The notes beneath the pieces are model-generated. The model did no database searches. It saw only the letters and a program-made list of their open reading frames with translations, and was not told the DNA's origin. Made by a program: the position numbers and the translations under genes. From Tubiluchus corallicola (Eukaryota; Priapulida; Priapulimorpha; Priapulimorphida; Tubiluchidae), in NCBI GenBank assembly GCA_030141605.1, contig JAQGDQ010000088.1, positions 62,001 through 126,000 of the forward strand: DNA of 64,000 nt, written 5' to 3'. Positions within the stretch are counted from its first letter, which is position 1. Every line of letters starts with the position of its first letter. Of the stretch, positions 14,001 through 28,000 are shown in pieces.

Positions 14001-17000
14001 TGTATAATTAATGATAAACGTTTCTCACTTTAACCTTACTAATCGCCGCATTTTATGTGAAGTTCCTAGTCTTTGAAATTGACAGTGTTTTAATAAGGAA
14101 GATGTATTAAACTACCTACCTTATAGCCAAGTTTCTATAGTCGTGTAACTATATATATATAGTTATAAAAGTGTTTTCTAACCTTCATTTCAATTTTTGA
14201 AAATTAGTGGTCAAAACTAGATTGAGACTGGCCAAAACTATTCGTTGACGAAACTTGAGCATCTTTGGCACAGAAATGAGAAAAACAAACGTCTAGTTTA
14301 TTTTTGGTGTTAACATGTTGTGGTTGTGTTTTGAGGAGCCTTACGTTTTGGTAAGAATAAGACTGTTTTTGGCAGTTCAAGGAATCATGGTAGTTGACGA
14401 AACATTTGGCCCATAATTTTTTTCTAAGCTATCCTGAGTGCGACGTGCGTCGAACAATGTACGTTTTTTCGTATGTCTTTAAATCCGTTTATTGTTAAGG
14501 CGTACAAGTATCTCTCCATACTCTAATTACATTCTCAGAATGAATAAAAAACCCATAAAGTGTAAGTCATTGGATAAAAATGGAGACTTTGCGCTGAAAC
14601 CGCTAGCACATGGAAATCGCATTCTAATGTTTTCCAGGAATTGGCGGGAAACCAGGGAGAGACATTGATTTTTCCCTTTTATTGGTCTGCGCTTGCTTAT
14701 GTTTATGACCGGGCAGACCTATAAAAATGTGTAGAATAATGCAAAATGATTGTGAAACTGCCGCTTGTTTTTTGCTAATCCACAAGGAATGCACGCATGC
14801 GAGATGCAATTTAATTTAAGGTATTGTATGTAGGTCAGACTTCGAGTCTCTCCAGGATATTGCAAATTTGATGCCGGGTGAACTTTTGTCAGCTTAATAA
14901 GATAATGAAATGTATTTAAGCAGTCAGTTGTACAATGCAAGGAAAAAATAATGAAGCATTTTGGTAAATTTAATATTTAAAGAAAACGTACATATAATTT
15001 TATATTCAGGTGATAAGCAGGGCTGAGAAAAATATGTTTTTTTTTTCATTATAAACAAACGTGTTTTTCTTCATTTCAATATGTCTATGTTAGAGATGTT
15101 GTTTCTGGCACCTTATCGCTTGAGCATAATTTCAACGTACGTCGAATACAAACCTTATTTCCTAGACTATTACTGTGGTTTTTCAATTGAGAGATGTCAC
15201 TCATTAGAAAAATAGATCAAAATGCTACATTTGACGTAGGTAAATTATATTTACTCTCTATTTCATAATAAAAACGGCGTTTTCCATAAGTCAAACCGAG
15301 AGTGGAAAACTCAAATTCAAGGCCTGCAGATGAAACCGTAATTTTTAAAGTATAATTTTCTAGTGTGTGATGCTTTGAATGAAAAGTAATAATAAAAAAA
15401 CAAAAATTTATTTCAAATACGGAGGAAAATAACAGTTCCAAACAAAGTTTTTATTTTCAACAAACGTGTCAAACAAACATTGCCTATTGATAACTTTGCG
15501 AATTTTTTTCTGACTACTACACTTATTAGAGTAAGAAATGTTCGGTTTGTTTGCCAAACTGATAGACGATTTATAATGTATTTTACGTAGCGTAATTAAT
15601 TATTCTTTAACATTTTAGATTTTTTAGGTACGTAAGCAAATCAGGGTAATTATTTTTCCGCGAGTGAAAGTGACCCAAACGAAGACAAACTGAGGGTAGA
15701 AATTTTAGCCATGCTTTGCGTGTTTTCTCGTGGTGGATTTTGTGATAATCGTATTAGGAACTGCAGTATACGTTTCTCCAACCTTAGGTTATCCCTGTTG
15801 AGTTATGACCTTACAAAAATTATTTGCTTTGAACTGTAAATTTCATAACTACGCTATCACGAATTTGTTTCAGGTACCTAGCTACAGCCTCAATATTTGG
15901 TTATTGATTGCTCGCTCGTTGTTCTCTATTTATGAGCAGTGTATTCATAACAAATACTTTGTAGGGTTAGTACTAGGAGAAACGTCCGTCCTGTCTCTGA
16001 TTACTTTGCGAGGTGTGGGTGTTTTCCTTTATCGATTTCTCCATGTTTGTGTTTTTCTGTCCCTGTCTGCTGACCTAGATGTTTTATCGCACATTTCTTG
16101 ACTTAACTCTTGTGGTTATTGCTGTGAGGTAATGTTTGGTTTTATGCATGTTCACGACCGTGTGTGTCGCTACGTGCAGTGGGCTATGCGCCTTCGACAC
16201 TGCCTATTTTTAGAGCCAGCCTTAGCTCCATGCCAACACTGTCCTTGTAAGACTTTCAGCTAGAATGTAGGTCAGTGTTATAAGGAGCATGGCGGGTTAC
16301 TGCTGCTTGCTTGCGTTCTATGTGCACATCATGTGTGTTTGGTAGTGCATGCCTCGCAAATATATAAGTAACTCATATTCTCTCGCTTTTGCTACTGAAG
16401 TAAAGGATTTGCTTATTTCAGTTACTAGTACTGATTGATGCATTTACTCGAACAAGAAAAAATGAAAATAATAAAAAATAACAGCATTTAAAGTAAACTG
16501 CTCTTACATTAGGTACAGTTTTTAACTTTTTACGAATACACGTGCCTTTTATGAATATATTTCGGCACAAGTGCTGCAAGTCTGTTTCCAGCACTTACTG
16601 GCGGGCGCCAGTACAATGCTGAATAGTTATGGCAGCACTGGGATCTTCAATTATTGAAGATGAACCTCTTAACATGAGACAGTGAATGTACTCAAGTGAC
16701 TTTGTCATTTTGGATCTATGTACGCCTTGATTAACCCCACCAAATGTCATTTCCACTATTCTGCCAATTTTTTTTTCAGTTTTGAATTTATTACTCAAAG
16801 AGGTTTTGGACAACCAATATTCGTTCTTGTGCTTAAAATTCACCCGTATCTCCTTGAAGTAGACCTTTGGATGATACAGTGCTACACTTAGTCATTTTAC
16901 AAAGGACTATTTTTTCATTCACTACTGCTTGATTGTATTTCAATTTATTGTTACCCGTTTGCGTAGCACTATGTGAGAACCATGTAACCATTAGATATTA

Positions 17001-19540
17001 TTGCAAACTATGCGGGTGTTTTTAATTAACTTTCACTTTCGGTTTTAGCTGGTTTGGAGCAAACAGTGGATGTTCAACATTACTGTCAAGAAATGCTACA
17101 TAGATTGCACAATTATAGCCTTTGGTTGTTGTATTGTATTTTTGTGTAGAAGTTACAACGGTAGCATTTATATGGTGCATTGTGCACAGTGTATTGTATT
17201 AGATGTATGTTTATGAAATGTATAGTTGCACTAACGAAAGCTTTAGAATAAATTCGATAATTCACTGGTGTGTTATTCATTTAAATTAAATTACAGTTTT
17301 ATATGCCAAATAATAATTTATGGGTAGGCCTACTGTATTTTTTGAATACTTCTGAAAAGTGCATAACTGATAAAGTTTTTACACTTTTTTTTAGCTTGTC
17401 AAGTGTTAAACGTTATGGCAAAATAAAACTTCAGCGATTCGCGATTCATCTAAGATTCACTTTGTCTAATTCATGTTTATCATAAGCTAAGAGGTTAGTA
17501 TCCAGCCCCTGGGGTTGGTCAACAAACTTGGTAATATTGATTTAGAGTTCAAGTGTGCTAATGGTTAGCAATCTGTGAATAGTCACTCTAAGTTTACTTT
17601 GGAATGTTCTGTTTATTTCAATGTGTATTCATAAATGCACAGAAATGGATTTGTGCATCAAATAAGCAAAGTTTTATGATTTAAAAAACTTATTATTTTA
17701 CATTGGTTTAAAATAATAAAGGGATTTTATATACTGATATTTTGCCGAAAGATTCAAGCGCTTTTGTGATTTCATTTATTTGTTTTTCTTTTGTGGCGAG
17801 ATTTTAACTTTTCTAAGGTAGAATAAAAATTGTTTAAAAAAACTGTCGTAAAAGTTGGCATCTTTTCTGAGTTGCTGATCCCTTTCCTGCACATGAATAC
17901 GATGATAATTATGACTGAAATGGGTTTTTCAAGTATTTAAAACCAAACAACGATATCAGCGTTGCGGCTTTTCTTACTCGTCTAGCTATTTTGAATAACG
18001 TTTTTGACTTGAATATAAACTGTAATAGTGATGCTGTGTGTTCAGAGTATTAAAAATTAAGAAATCGAATGAATGTTTGAGCTGAAAATACTGATTTAAT
18101 GACAACTTTTGTTTCAGCTAACAAGTGACGAAACAGCACAAAGTAAAAATATTACATACAAGCATGCATTATAGCAATTGTACAGTATATACGCAGTGAT
18201 AGTGATGTCTTACAATATGGATGTACCTTATATGCAGTAATACAAATACACGCTGACAGTATGTCAGCAATCGCATGGTGATATTATACTGATCTGCGCA
18301 TGCTCCGTTAGAAAGTAAAAGCTAAATGAAAGAAAAAACCAGCGTGGGCCAAAGCTGCGGCTGCAAATGCGGGAAAACTGGTTTTACAAGGCACTGACCC
18401 ATTTTGAATCTTTAATATCGATGTCTCTGAGATAGATATGCAGTTGCTATTACACAATACACGTGGACACTATGAGCCTTTAATAATGCTCAGCTAAACC
18501 AAGAACAGCAAGTAGAAAAAAACTAGGCTAAATTAGTTGGGATGTGTCCAAAAAAATTTAGTGGTCTTATCTTGTTACCGGATTTTAAAAAGTCACCGGC
18601 TGTTTTCATGAAGTCAACTCATTCTGATAGCCATAAATGGCTAAATGCCTCTAGCCTATTCTGAATTCACTGAAGCTTACTTTAATGCATTGATCACATT
18701 ATTAATGGAAAATTTGTAAATTCCCATTCGCTTGTTGTAGTCGCTAAAAAGTAGACAGTCACTTGAAACAGATGGCCTTGCAATAAACGGTCTCTAATTG
18801 ATGGTTAGAGAGTTAATTTTTTTTACCAATTTTTTTTGTTGAATTCGCTGGTCTGTTTATCTACATTAGTCTGTAGTGTAGGTAACTCTTCTATAATGTG
18901 TCAGTTAATATAATTATATATATGTATAAATTTTAACCATATATAATTGTATATGTATGGTACATGTAGAAGCATTTACAATCAAAAAAGCCTTTAAACA
19001 AGACAAATTCTAGTAAGCAGACTGGGGGAGGTAAGAAGCACAAATTGACTTATAATAGTATAGCCTTTACTCAGCCATTGCCATCCATTACAACTCTTCT
19101 TACTCGGCCTTGGAAATTAGTTCTAGACAAAATAAAATATGCAGTTTAGCTAATCTGTAAACGACTTAAATTACACACCATACACACATGAATATAATCA
19201 ATATATACCTTTCAACTGTTTAGATCATGCATATGTTTGATGTATGATTTATGGCGTTTACAAAACAAGTGTATAATTATGTAGTATACAGTATTAACTA
19301 CATGTACTTGTTTAAAAAAACGAGATGTGCATATGCACTAATTCAAATTTGGACACAACTTTAACAATGAAGCAACGTTCTAATTATTGTGGCGTTTGGA
19401 AGTTCATTCTTACAATCCAGAACACTGACTAGTTGTATCTAGAATTCACTTTTGTGCAGTTATTGGAAACAAAGACAGAAATGTGCCTCAAAAGACGTTT
19501 AAAATTAAAACTTATGAAAAATATTTTCTTCTTTTTTCAG
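8086..19540. other. 11.4 kb with no recognisable coding gene; 5' flank of the OATP gene
   Basis: I find no exon with family resemblance and no RNA gene. The OATP coding sequence begins just inside an exon that opens with a splice acceptor at 19,540, so at least one non-coding 5' exon and the promoter probably lie somewhere in this stretch. I cannot locate them. Small ORFs such as + 15,805-16,101 and minus 11,066-11,269 show no recognisable motif. A perfect 20-bp palindrome TAACTATATATATATAGTTA lies at about 14,145-14,164. Confidence 0.4.
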
Positions 19541-19575
19541 TATTTAGAATGTGATTAGTGGCAGCTTGTTTAAAG
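19541..19575 (+). other. 5' UTR part of the first coding exon of OATP, with splice acceptor
   Basis: A pyrimidine-rich tract ending CTTCTTTTTTCAG (AG at 19,539-19,540) precedes the coding region. The following 35 nt contain in-frame stops (TGA, TAG) before the first ATG at 19,576. A 5' UTR intron is therefore likely, with a non-coding exon upstream. Confidence 0.6.
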
Positions 19576-20356
19576 ATGAGCAAGGAAGGATTTACAAAGA
19601 TGAACAATATAGAAGATAAACCACCAGGTTTGAACAGTCACCTGGATAATGGAGGAGGGGTGAAAGTGAGCACTGCAAATGACATTTCTTCATCTGTAGG
19701 ACCGGATAGCTCGTTGATAAACAGTCGAAACCCAGACTCCTCCCCTGCATTACCCACAATGGGGGAGAAGGTGGTTTATTCATGTTGGCACTTTCGTCCA
19801 CCGTTACTGCGTCATTGTGCCAATATCCATTTTTTTCTGACATGTCATTGCTTGCTGTTGTTACTGTATGGACTTATTTACTCGTACATTGCGTCCATAC
19901 AAACTACGTTAGAGAAACAGTTTGATATAAACGCCAAACGAGCGTCAGTGTTGGCAAGTGCGAACATGGTTGGGTATTTGCCTGCCTTAATTGTTGTTAG
20001 TTATTATGGTGGACGTGGTCATAGACCAAGATTTATCGCATTTGGCATGTTACTAGTAGCATTGGGAAGCTTCTGTGCATCCATGCCATATTTCTTGAAG
20101 AGGCACAATGGTGTAGAATTAGTGCATGGTAATGTATCACTGACATCTGTGGATATATGTACTGTAAACCGTGTAGCTATCAGTGACATTGACCCAATCT
20201 GTCGAACTGATGAAGCTTATGTAAGTCATAAAAGTGAATATGCACTGGTGTTTACTGGAATGGTTTTGGTGGGAATTGGTGGCGCTTCGGTACTCACATT
20301 AGGATTTCCCTATATAGATAACAATGTCAGTGCTGAATCTTCACCACTGTATATAG
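19576..20356 (+). CDS. SLCO: OATP coding exon 1 (residues 1-260)
   Basis: It encodes a 65-residue hydrophilic, Ser/Asn-rich N terminus and then membrane segments at roughly residues 84-106, 123-145, 152-174 and 222-244. The ATG at 19,576 is chosen because in-frame stops lie just upstream. The next Met is at residue 9. The exon ends ATAG|GTAGGTG (phase 1) right after SSPLYI, a position where OATP proteins characteristically read 'SPLYxGI'; reading through runs into intron and stops at 20,400. Confidence 0.93.
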
Positions 20357-23300
20357 GTAGGTGTGATTACATGATTACATTTTGTGCGTTTGTGACCTAG
20401 GTACAGTGCTAGCCATACTATGTTGTCATCCATGCTTGGCACTTAGAAGGCTTATAGTCTAAGTCATTTAACACTATTAGTAATTGGTAATTAGAACAAG
20501 TAAGAGCAAGTAATTTTGTAAGAAATATAAGAAATAGCAATAGAATGATTCATAGGGGCTTCTGTAAAGCCACGATTTTTAACATATTTATTTGAAGTTA
20601 GAATTAAATGTGGTAGATGGGCTGCCTTTTCAGATTTTGTCTCATTGCCCGGCATGTAAGTTGAATTTACTTTCTATAATTACCTTGATTGGATAATGAC
20701 GTATAGTATAGTCTTTTAATTATTCATTGTCAACTGAGTACTCTGTGCTCATGCTTCTTACAGACTGAGTGAGAAAATATGCTAACATTTCATGTACTTA
20801 AGTATGCTTGTTTTTAGAGAAGGAATGGCTGGCCGAGTGCTAGGCCTCGGTAGGATGTACCAAGTTTTTTCCTCGAATATCTGTATAAAAATCTGGTCTA
20901 CTAAACTTTCTGTTTCTCTATGATAACTCGAAGAGTGCGATGCACCGTAGGTACACAAATCATGTTCAGTGCACAATAGTGTGGCAGTGCTGTTTTCGCT
21001 TGTGCACAGCAAAGTAAATTAATGAGAACTAGAGCTACTAGGCAATTGTAATATACTCAGCATGCTCACAGAAAGAAAGTGTTCATCTTTCCGTGCAATC
21101 GATGAAGTCCGAAAGGGATGAAAAATAAAGAATTTTTCAGATTTCTGGGCATTTTGACTTCTTTTACTATACTTAATTCATTACTACATAACATTAACTA
21201 TTAAATACAAGCAGCAATTTAGTAATCATAACATTTTACACAACTCACCAGTCACCACTAAATTAAAAGGATGAAATCTTTTAATTCTTTTCAATTGGAA
21301 TTACAAGAAAATTCAGTTCGGCTTTGGTCCAGTATTCCAATTTAACTGTATATTTTATTCGGAGTTCGGTTCAGTGGCATCCAAGCATAAAAAAATCCGT
21401 TTCCATTCGGTTGATGAAAGCTACCTTACACTGCACCCCTAGGCCCGGCTCTTGACATAAATCTCTGTATCGTCTTAACTGAACATTATTTAAGTTTTAG
21501 TTTGTATTCCCTGTTTAGTGTTTACTTTATCCAGGAGGTCTTGTATAATTAAAGAAAAATGGCTTGATTTGTAGGGACAGGTGTTGACAGAAGGACGATG
21601 TAAAATCATCAGTGTTTGTAAGGGAATGCTAGTCTATTTGATGCTGGTCCACTTTATCCGATGGTATTTGAGGATATGGCGGCAGGATATAGGCGCGAGT
21701 TTAATGGAATTTTTATTATAGCTTGGTAAAATGTAAGTGGGAGAGCGGAGCTTGATTCCAGACCTACTTTCACTGTCAGTATCAGAGGTTACTTTGTTTT
21801 CCGCTACAGTCCTAGCTTTGCTATGTAAAAGAAATTATAAATATCGAATTAACATGTAATTAGACTTTATTTTACGTATGACATGGTGAAACACAAGCAC
21901 ATGACGACAATGATGAGAGGAAAAGTTTGAAGTACCACGCCATTAGTAAATTCACATATTTCTACTCAAAACCAAATTACGGTAGCAAAAGCTAAAATGT
22001 CAAATTTTACATATATATATATATATATGTCTATGTACTAGATTACTAGAAGAACTAGCTAAACAAATATCAATGTTAACATATCTTCGATTAGAGTTTT
22101 CTGACGTACCAACAGGCAGACAACTAACAACAAATATCAAAACCAGAGCTCCTTGATACAAAATAAGGACTCAAAAAGATTAGAAAAAAGTTAGTGCAAC
22201 CAAGATGAATCAAGTGAATCATGAAGTATCATAAGATACATAGCAAGAACTGACAACAACAAATTAACAGAACCTAACACCAAATCAAACAACTAATTGA
22301 GACTAGAAGCCAATAGCAAGAAAAATTAAAATCACAAAGAAGCAGCTCCTCTGCCTATGCACAGTGCGGCCCACTAAGCTGCTCTTGGTGAAGTGAAAAG
22401 ACGATGGGTAGTTTTGAAACTGCACGGGTGTAGCATCGTTGGCCATCGTCACTCCAGGATATGTGCTGCACACCGTAGTAAAGGGTATTTCTGTTCGAAA
22501 AAAATGACACACTTTTTGCTAGGTGGCAAAGTTGCTTGTCTACCTCTTGTCTTCTGCTTTATATTTCCAGTCCAGACCAATCCGTTAATGTACAGGACTT
22601 TAAACCTGAATTGATACTATCTATTTTGGGTCGTCACGCATTAAAGCAAGCCTTAATGGACATCTTATAAAAACTTTAGGGTAAACCTAATGCAGAATTT
22701 TATCAAAATTTATGACACATTTGCTCATATGTGTTTGAATAATATGTTTATGTGGTGGTGCGACTGACAAGAGTCATTATTGGAAAAGATGTTGTCAAAA
22801 TTAAAGGTATACTAAGGAGGGAATTCTTAATTGACAACAACTGGAGCAGTTGATGAAAATCCTGCAATAAAAAATGTGCGACGTTTCAGTCCACTAAGTT
22901 GCCGTGCCTGTAAGTGTGCTGTAATTTACTTGAATGTTAAGTTTTTGTTACTAAGCACTCAGACTTACTGGGCATCTGATCATTGAACACTACTGGTTTG
23001 TCACTTCCTGATTTACACTTTCTCAGGCACAGATTGTGAAATTTTTCATATTTTCTTTCTAATCGACTTTTTAAACAGCTTTTCAGACTTTGGGCCTGCC
23101 CCACAAAGCGGCTGTAATATATGAATTCTCAGATGAGAGGCACTTGGCATTCATTAGGGCAATTTCAAATCTAGGAAAAGAATTTTTGCCAGGAAAGGAA
23201 TTTTAGTAAACACTCTTAGGAACACTCGAATCAGGGAAGAATGTAATCTGTACATTGTATATATATTGAATAAAGTGACCAATGGTCGTTTACTCATGTT

Positions 23301-24992
23301 AGTTACTCTGCATGCAGGGCAAAGTGGGTATTGAAACTCAATTTAAAGTTTCATATTCAGAGGTTTCGTTGTGTTGCAACTTTTATGATCTTGTGAAATA
23401 AGGATATCTTTTTTATTTGACTGTATTAAAAGAAATTTATTTTCAAGAACAGTTTTAGGAACTTAAAATAAAATGGTGAAAAAATTATGAGGTGACGATT
23501 CAAAATGATGGAGAAATTGAAGAAATCAGGGATCGTACGGGGAAGAATTCTGAGGATAACTGACTGATTAGATTTTTGTCACAGTCTTAATCAATCATCC
23601 AGTGAGTTTAATGGTAGCTCAGCAATCTACAATTCAGATTTTGAGTGCAAAACTCCAATTTAGAAAAACTCTATCCGTAAGCAATATCGTAAATAGGATG
23701 GTGTGCTTAATAGATCTAAACGCGCGGACACTGAGTGGCAGGCTTCAGCTATGAAGTATAAATCTGTGTCACGATGGCGGCAGATGTGGACTGATTTAGA
23801 CTGACTCATATGTACTTAACTACGTTTCAATCGAACTTTAGGAAGCATTCACAATGACCAAAGTGCTATGGTTGCGTTTTTCTATGATGAATTGGTCACA
23901 GGCCTCGCACGAAATTTAGTACTTTTACTTATTAATTTTTACCATTCATTAGCTAGACCATTAGGAATGTTATTAACGATACCAAAGTAAACAAAGTACA
24001 TGAAAGAAGCAATTTATGTATTTGTGGATGAAACACTGTAGTTACGAACTTCGTTTACTTTCATTCAGTTTTGTGTTTTGCACTGCACTGCATCGAGCAA
24101 ATCACCATGTCAATTAGGTACTTAGCAAATCACTGATCAACCACAGTTAAATGTTAGGAAGTGTTAGTTAGTCCGTCTGTAAGTGGCAACTCTGTTATTC
24201 ACTGTCTCAATTATTCAGTGCAGGTAGTTGCCCCCAACTACTATTTGCTATTTTAAGTCACTAACTGAATTAATCTTACAGACAGTTAATTTTGAACGAT
24301 CAACCAGTTAGTTCTTCGATCTCTCAGTTGTTCTCTAGTTAGCAAGGTAGTTAATCAGCTAGTTTGTTATTCATTGAAAAAACATTGAATTGGTCGGATA
24401 GTTAGTCAGTGGTCAGTTGGTCAAACATGCTAATTGTGTATTTCAATTTCAAATTTTAAACGTACCACTTAGTACTGCATATAATTTAGTATTAACATGT
24501 ACTAGACTAGATTGTATTCTTTCTTTTAGGTGTACAACAACTTATATTAGGTCTATTTTTTAAGCCATTCATTTTATGCAGAATACATGCACATGATAAA
24601 CTAAATAAGTAAACAGTAATGTTATGTACATTCTAACATAAATTTGTTCAAGATTGACATTTTTCAGTAAAAATTGTTGGAATCAGCATGTGCACTCATA
24701 TATTCGTAATTTTGCAGCTTTTGTTGGTCTCTTTGCCCTGTTATTAAAATGTAATACTTATGCCTATGTTCATGTTGCCTTTTAAAATGTATCATTTGAA
24801 AAAAAGTTAAATTTTACCATAAGAAAATAATTATGGCATTTCCAATAATTTCAAGAGAAAAGATTTTAAGCAACCAATATCTAACCTATATGTAAATTTT
24901 AGTTTTTTTATTAGAAAATTTAATGCATGAACTTTTACGGCAGATGGTTATGCAGTTAGAGTAATTAAATATTTAAGCAAGTGATACACACA

Positions 24993-25024
<32 letters not shown>

Positions 25025-28000
25025 CACACTTGCACAAACACACACACGCATGCACATGCACACACACACACACCACACCCTTACACATAACTTATTATAA
25101 CTGATTAACTGGCTTAAACAGCTGAAATGTAGATAGGAGAAAAATGCAACACCAATGTATTAAAAGAAAGTAAATGAAGAGAGTGAGGAAGCAAAGGCAA
25201 TAACAGGATGACAAAAAGTAACTTAAAGGCAAACAAATCAAACGTAAACGCGAGGATAAACAGATTAAAGCAATAATAACATAGACTTCAAAATTTCATT
25301 GCATAACTTGCATTGTTCTGCAAAATTAAAAGCAAGATAAAATACCACCATAAATAGTTTCTTTACTAGCACCCAATGTACATTGTTAAAAGAACCTTGG
25401 TACATCACATTTGTTAGCTGATGGGCCAAAATTATGAAAACGGTTCAAATGCATAGCCCAGCAAGTACACGTGACAATTAACGCCTACTGTTTTGTGGTC
25501 AGTTAAGAGTTCGTTTTCATATTCAAAATGGTGAAATATAATGCAACATAGGATTTAACTGAAAGTGTGGTCAATATCTGTATTTCGAAAAAGATAGTTT
25601 TTAAATTGTGAAATTTTTTTCTCATTGTGTAAAGATAAATTTTCTAATTCATACAATTCTATTTACAAGTTAATAAGTTAGTGTAAGGTACGGAGATTCA
25701 AAGCTTATAGTATAAGACGAGAACGTCTTTATAGGTTTTTGAAGTTCAGCTGGCCTTGGAACCATGTTCGTATTAGTTCCGTAATTAAAATGGTGTAGTT
25801 GTAGATGTAGTTATCTGTTTGTAATTGTCTTACGCATCAGATTTGTTTTCCACAATGTCAAATTTTCGAATTAATGGTGAATATGGAAGACAATGTACAT
25901 ACACATCTGCTTTTTTTAATAGTCATTGTCCGCATTTTACTGTGCGAGAAATAATAAGTAGCCTGTATACCTTCACTGAAAAGTTATTTGGTTTGTAAGT
26001 TTGTAATGCAGAACTATTCCATTTTCAGTATTCACTTTTATTTTCAGGAATAGCTTTTAGCGCTAGAGTATTTGGGCCAGTATTAGGCTACCTCATGGGC
26101 ACTCTTTGTACAGGAATATATGTCACCTTATCAGGTAAGTTTCATGTATTGTATTTGTCAGAGTTTGTGTAAAGCTGGAAGTTTTATCACACAGTTCCTT
26201 TTCATATTACTTGTTTACAATTCTTTTCAAATTTACTACTGGGACAGTCAAAAAAAGATTTTGCTCACAAACTCGAGTTTATTTTAGTTTAGATTCATGG
26301 AAATTTTCTTTCATCTTTGTATATGGAATACAAATTCTTTAGTGGGTTTAGTAAATTTAGTTGCTTAGCATTCTCAATTATATAAATATGTAAATTATTT
26401 TTTAGCATCTTAATGGTGTTGATCGAAGTTTTTTCTTTGTAGATCCAGGGTTTCTACCAAGTGATCCAAACTGGTTAGGTGCATGGTGGCTTGGATTTGT
26501 GATCATCTCACTCGCTATCATTCCACCAGCAGTACTTATGCTAGGATTTCCTAAGTATCTTACTTCATCTAAGACAATGTTGACTGAGGTTAGCGCTAGC
26601 AGTACAACAAGATGTCTTGATGATGAAGATGAAGATCATAGATTAGCAATTGAGTCACCGTCTATCCAGACTCCGATGCCCAGTAGCACTCATCAAGAAA
26701 CTTTGTTAAAAAGTGTAAAAGGTAATCTGTCAAGTGCCTACGCTTTGCTTAGCTATAAAAATAATTCGTTAATCAGTTTTACTATTTCATATGACTGAAA
26801 CTAGGTTTATATAGTGGATATAATTTTGTTGCTTGTTAACTTTTCTTGAAGAATTTTTTTAATGGGATTTGTCTTTTGCCATACATGCGAACCAAAATAC
26901 TTTTCAAAATTTATCTGAAAGGTGATAACTCACTTACGAAAGACAAAAAAGCGTTTTTGTGAGGTATTTATTTTACAAGTGTTTTTTTTTAATTTTTGGC
27001 ATTGACCCTTTATAGCACCACTATTATCAATAACTGCCTATCTGGAATTATTTTCAATGGTGAAAACAAAGGTAATGATGCAAAAGTGCAGTGCCTATGG
27101 CCAAACTTGGACAAATATAGTGTTTCGAAATTGAAAAGTGTGTGTATAATTGACTTTCCACCAGGGATGGCCGTTCATACAATTGGCGATCTTCAGTACT
27201 GCAGAATATTGTCTAACATAGAGATCGGGAAACGTAAAAAAAATCAGGACATAGCTGACGAACTTTGTTCAAAAAGATTCAATACACCTAATGCTAAATT
27301 TCACTTTTAGTTATATGTATTCCTGAATTACCTTCAAGTGCATTTAAAGTCAAAATTCTCTGCTTTCTATTGCAATAGCAGGACAGATTTCGAATTCATA
27401 AAACATGAAAAATACCATGTTTAATGTTTACATCAGAGCAGTCCCACAGGCCACAGCGACTGGTTGCGTCAGAAAAATTAACTATGGTGTACAGTTTGAT
27501 CATCATAACCATGCCTATAATAATGTTTACAGACCATATTCATGTAAATCAGACGTAAAAGACTTTCGATGAACTACATGTATTTGAAAATGAATTAAGA
27601 GAACTGGTCTTTTTGTGATTTAATTTAGTTAAGAGGAAACCTGAAAAAAGCTTGTAATTTCTGTTTTTTCCTACAATTCGTTTTGTTTTGGACTCAGTAA
27701 AGCAGCTTCTTGTAACTAGTAGCAACCACGTAGCTGATTCGGTTTTGTTTGTAATTCACATGCTCTAATGCTCTAGAAATTCTTGCTGTAACGTTTTTCT
27801 TTGTTTTTGAAAACTGTCTAGCTTGCCTTATATTTTTTAGAAACGGAAATGGTAGTATATATTTCCATATTCAGCATATTCCATATTCAAATTAAATAAG
27901 ATTTAGTTTATTTATCTCCTGCAATAACATACACAATAAATTTCAAGTACTTAAACAAAAAAGAGTATAGAGAAAGGGTAACCAAAAACACGATGGTTAG

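Noticed and set aside
15805-16101. 98-codon + strand ORF with hydrophobic stretches
   Set aside because: No family resemblance and composition like the surrounding non-coding DNA. It starts with ATG but shows no supporting splice or homology signal.
20829-20880. tRNA-Leu/Ser-like A box (GGCTGGCCGAGTGCTAGGCC) with a weak B box
   Set aside because: The cloverleaf cannot be completed and the B box is poor. It may be a very old tRNA or SINE relic, but support is too weak.
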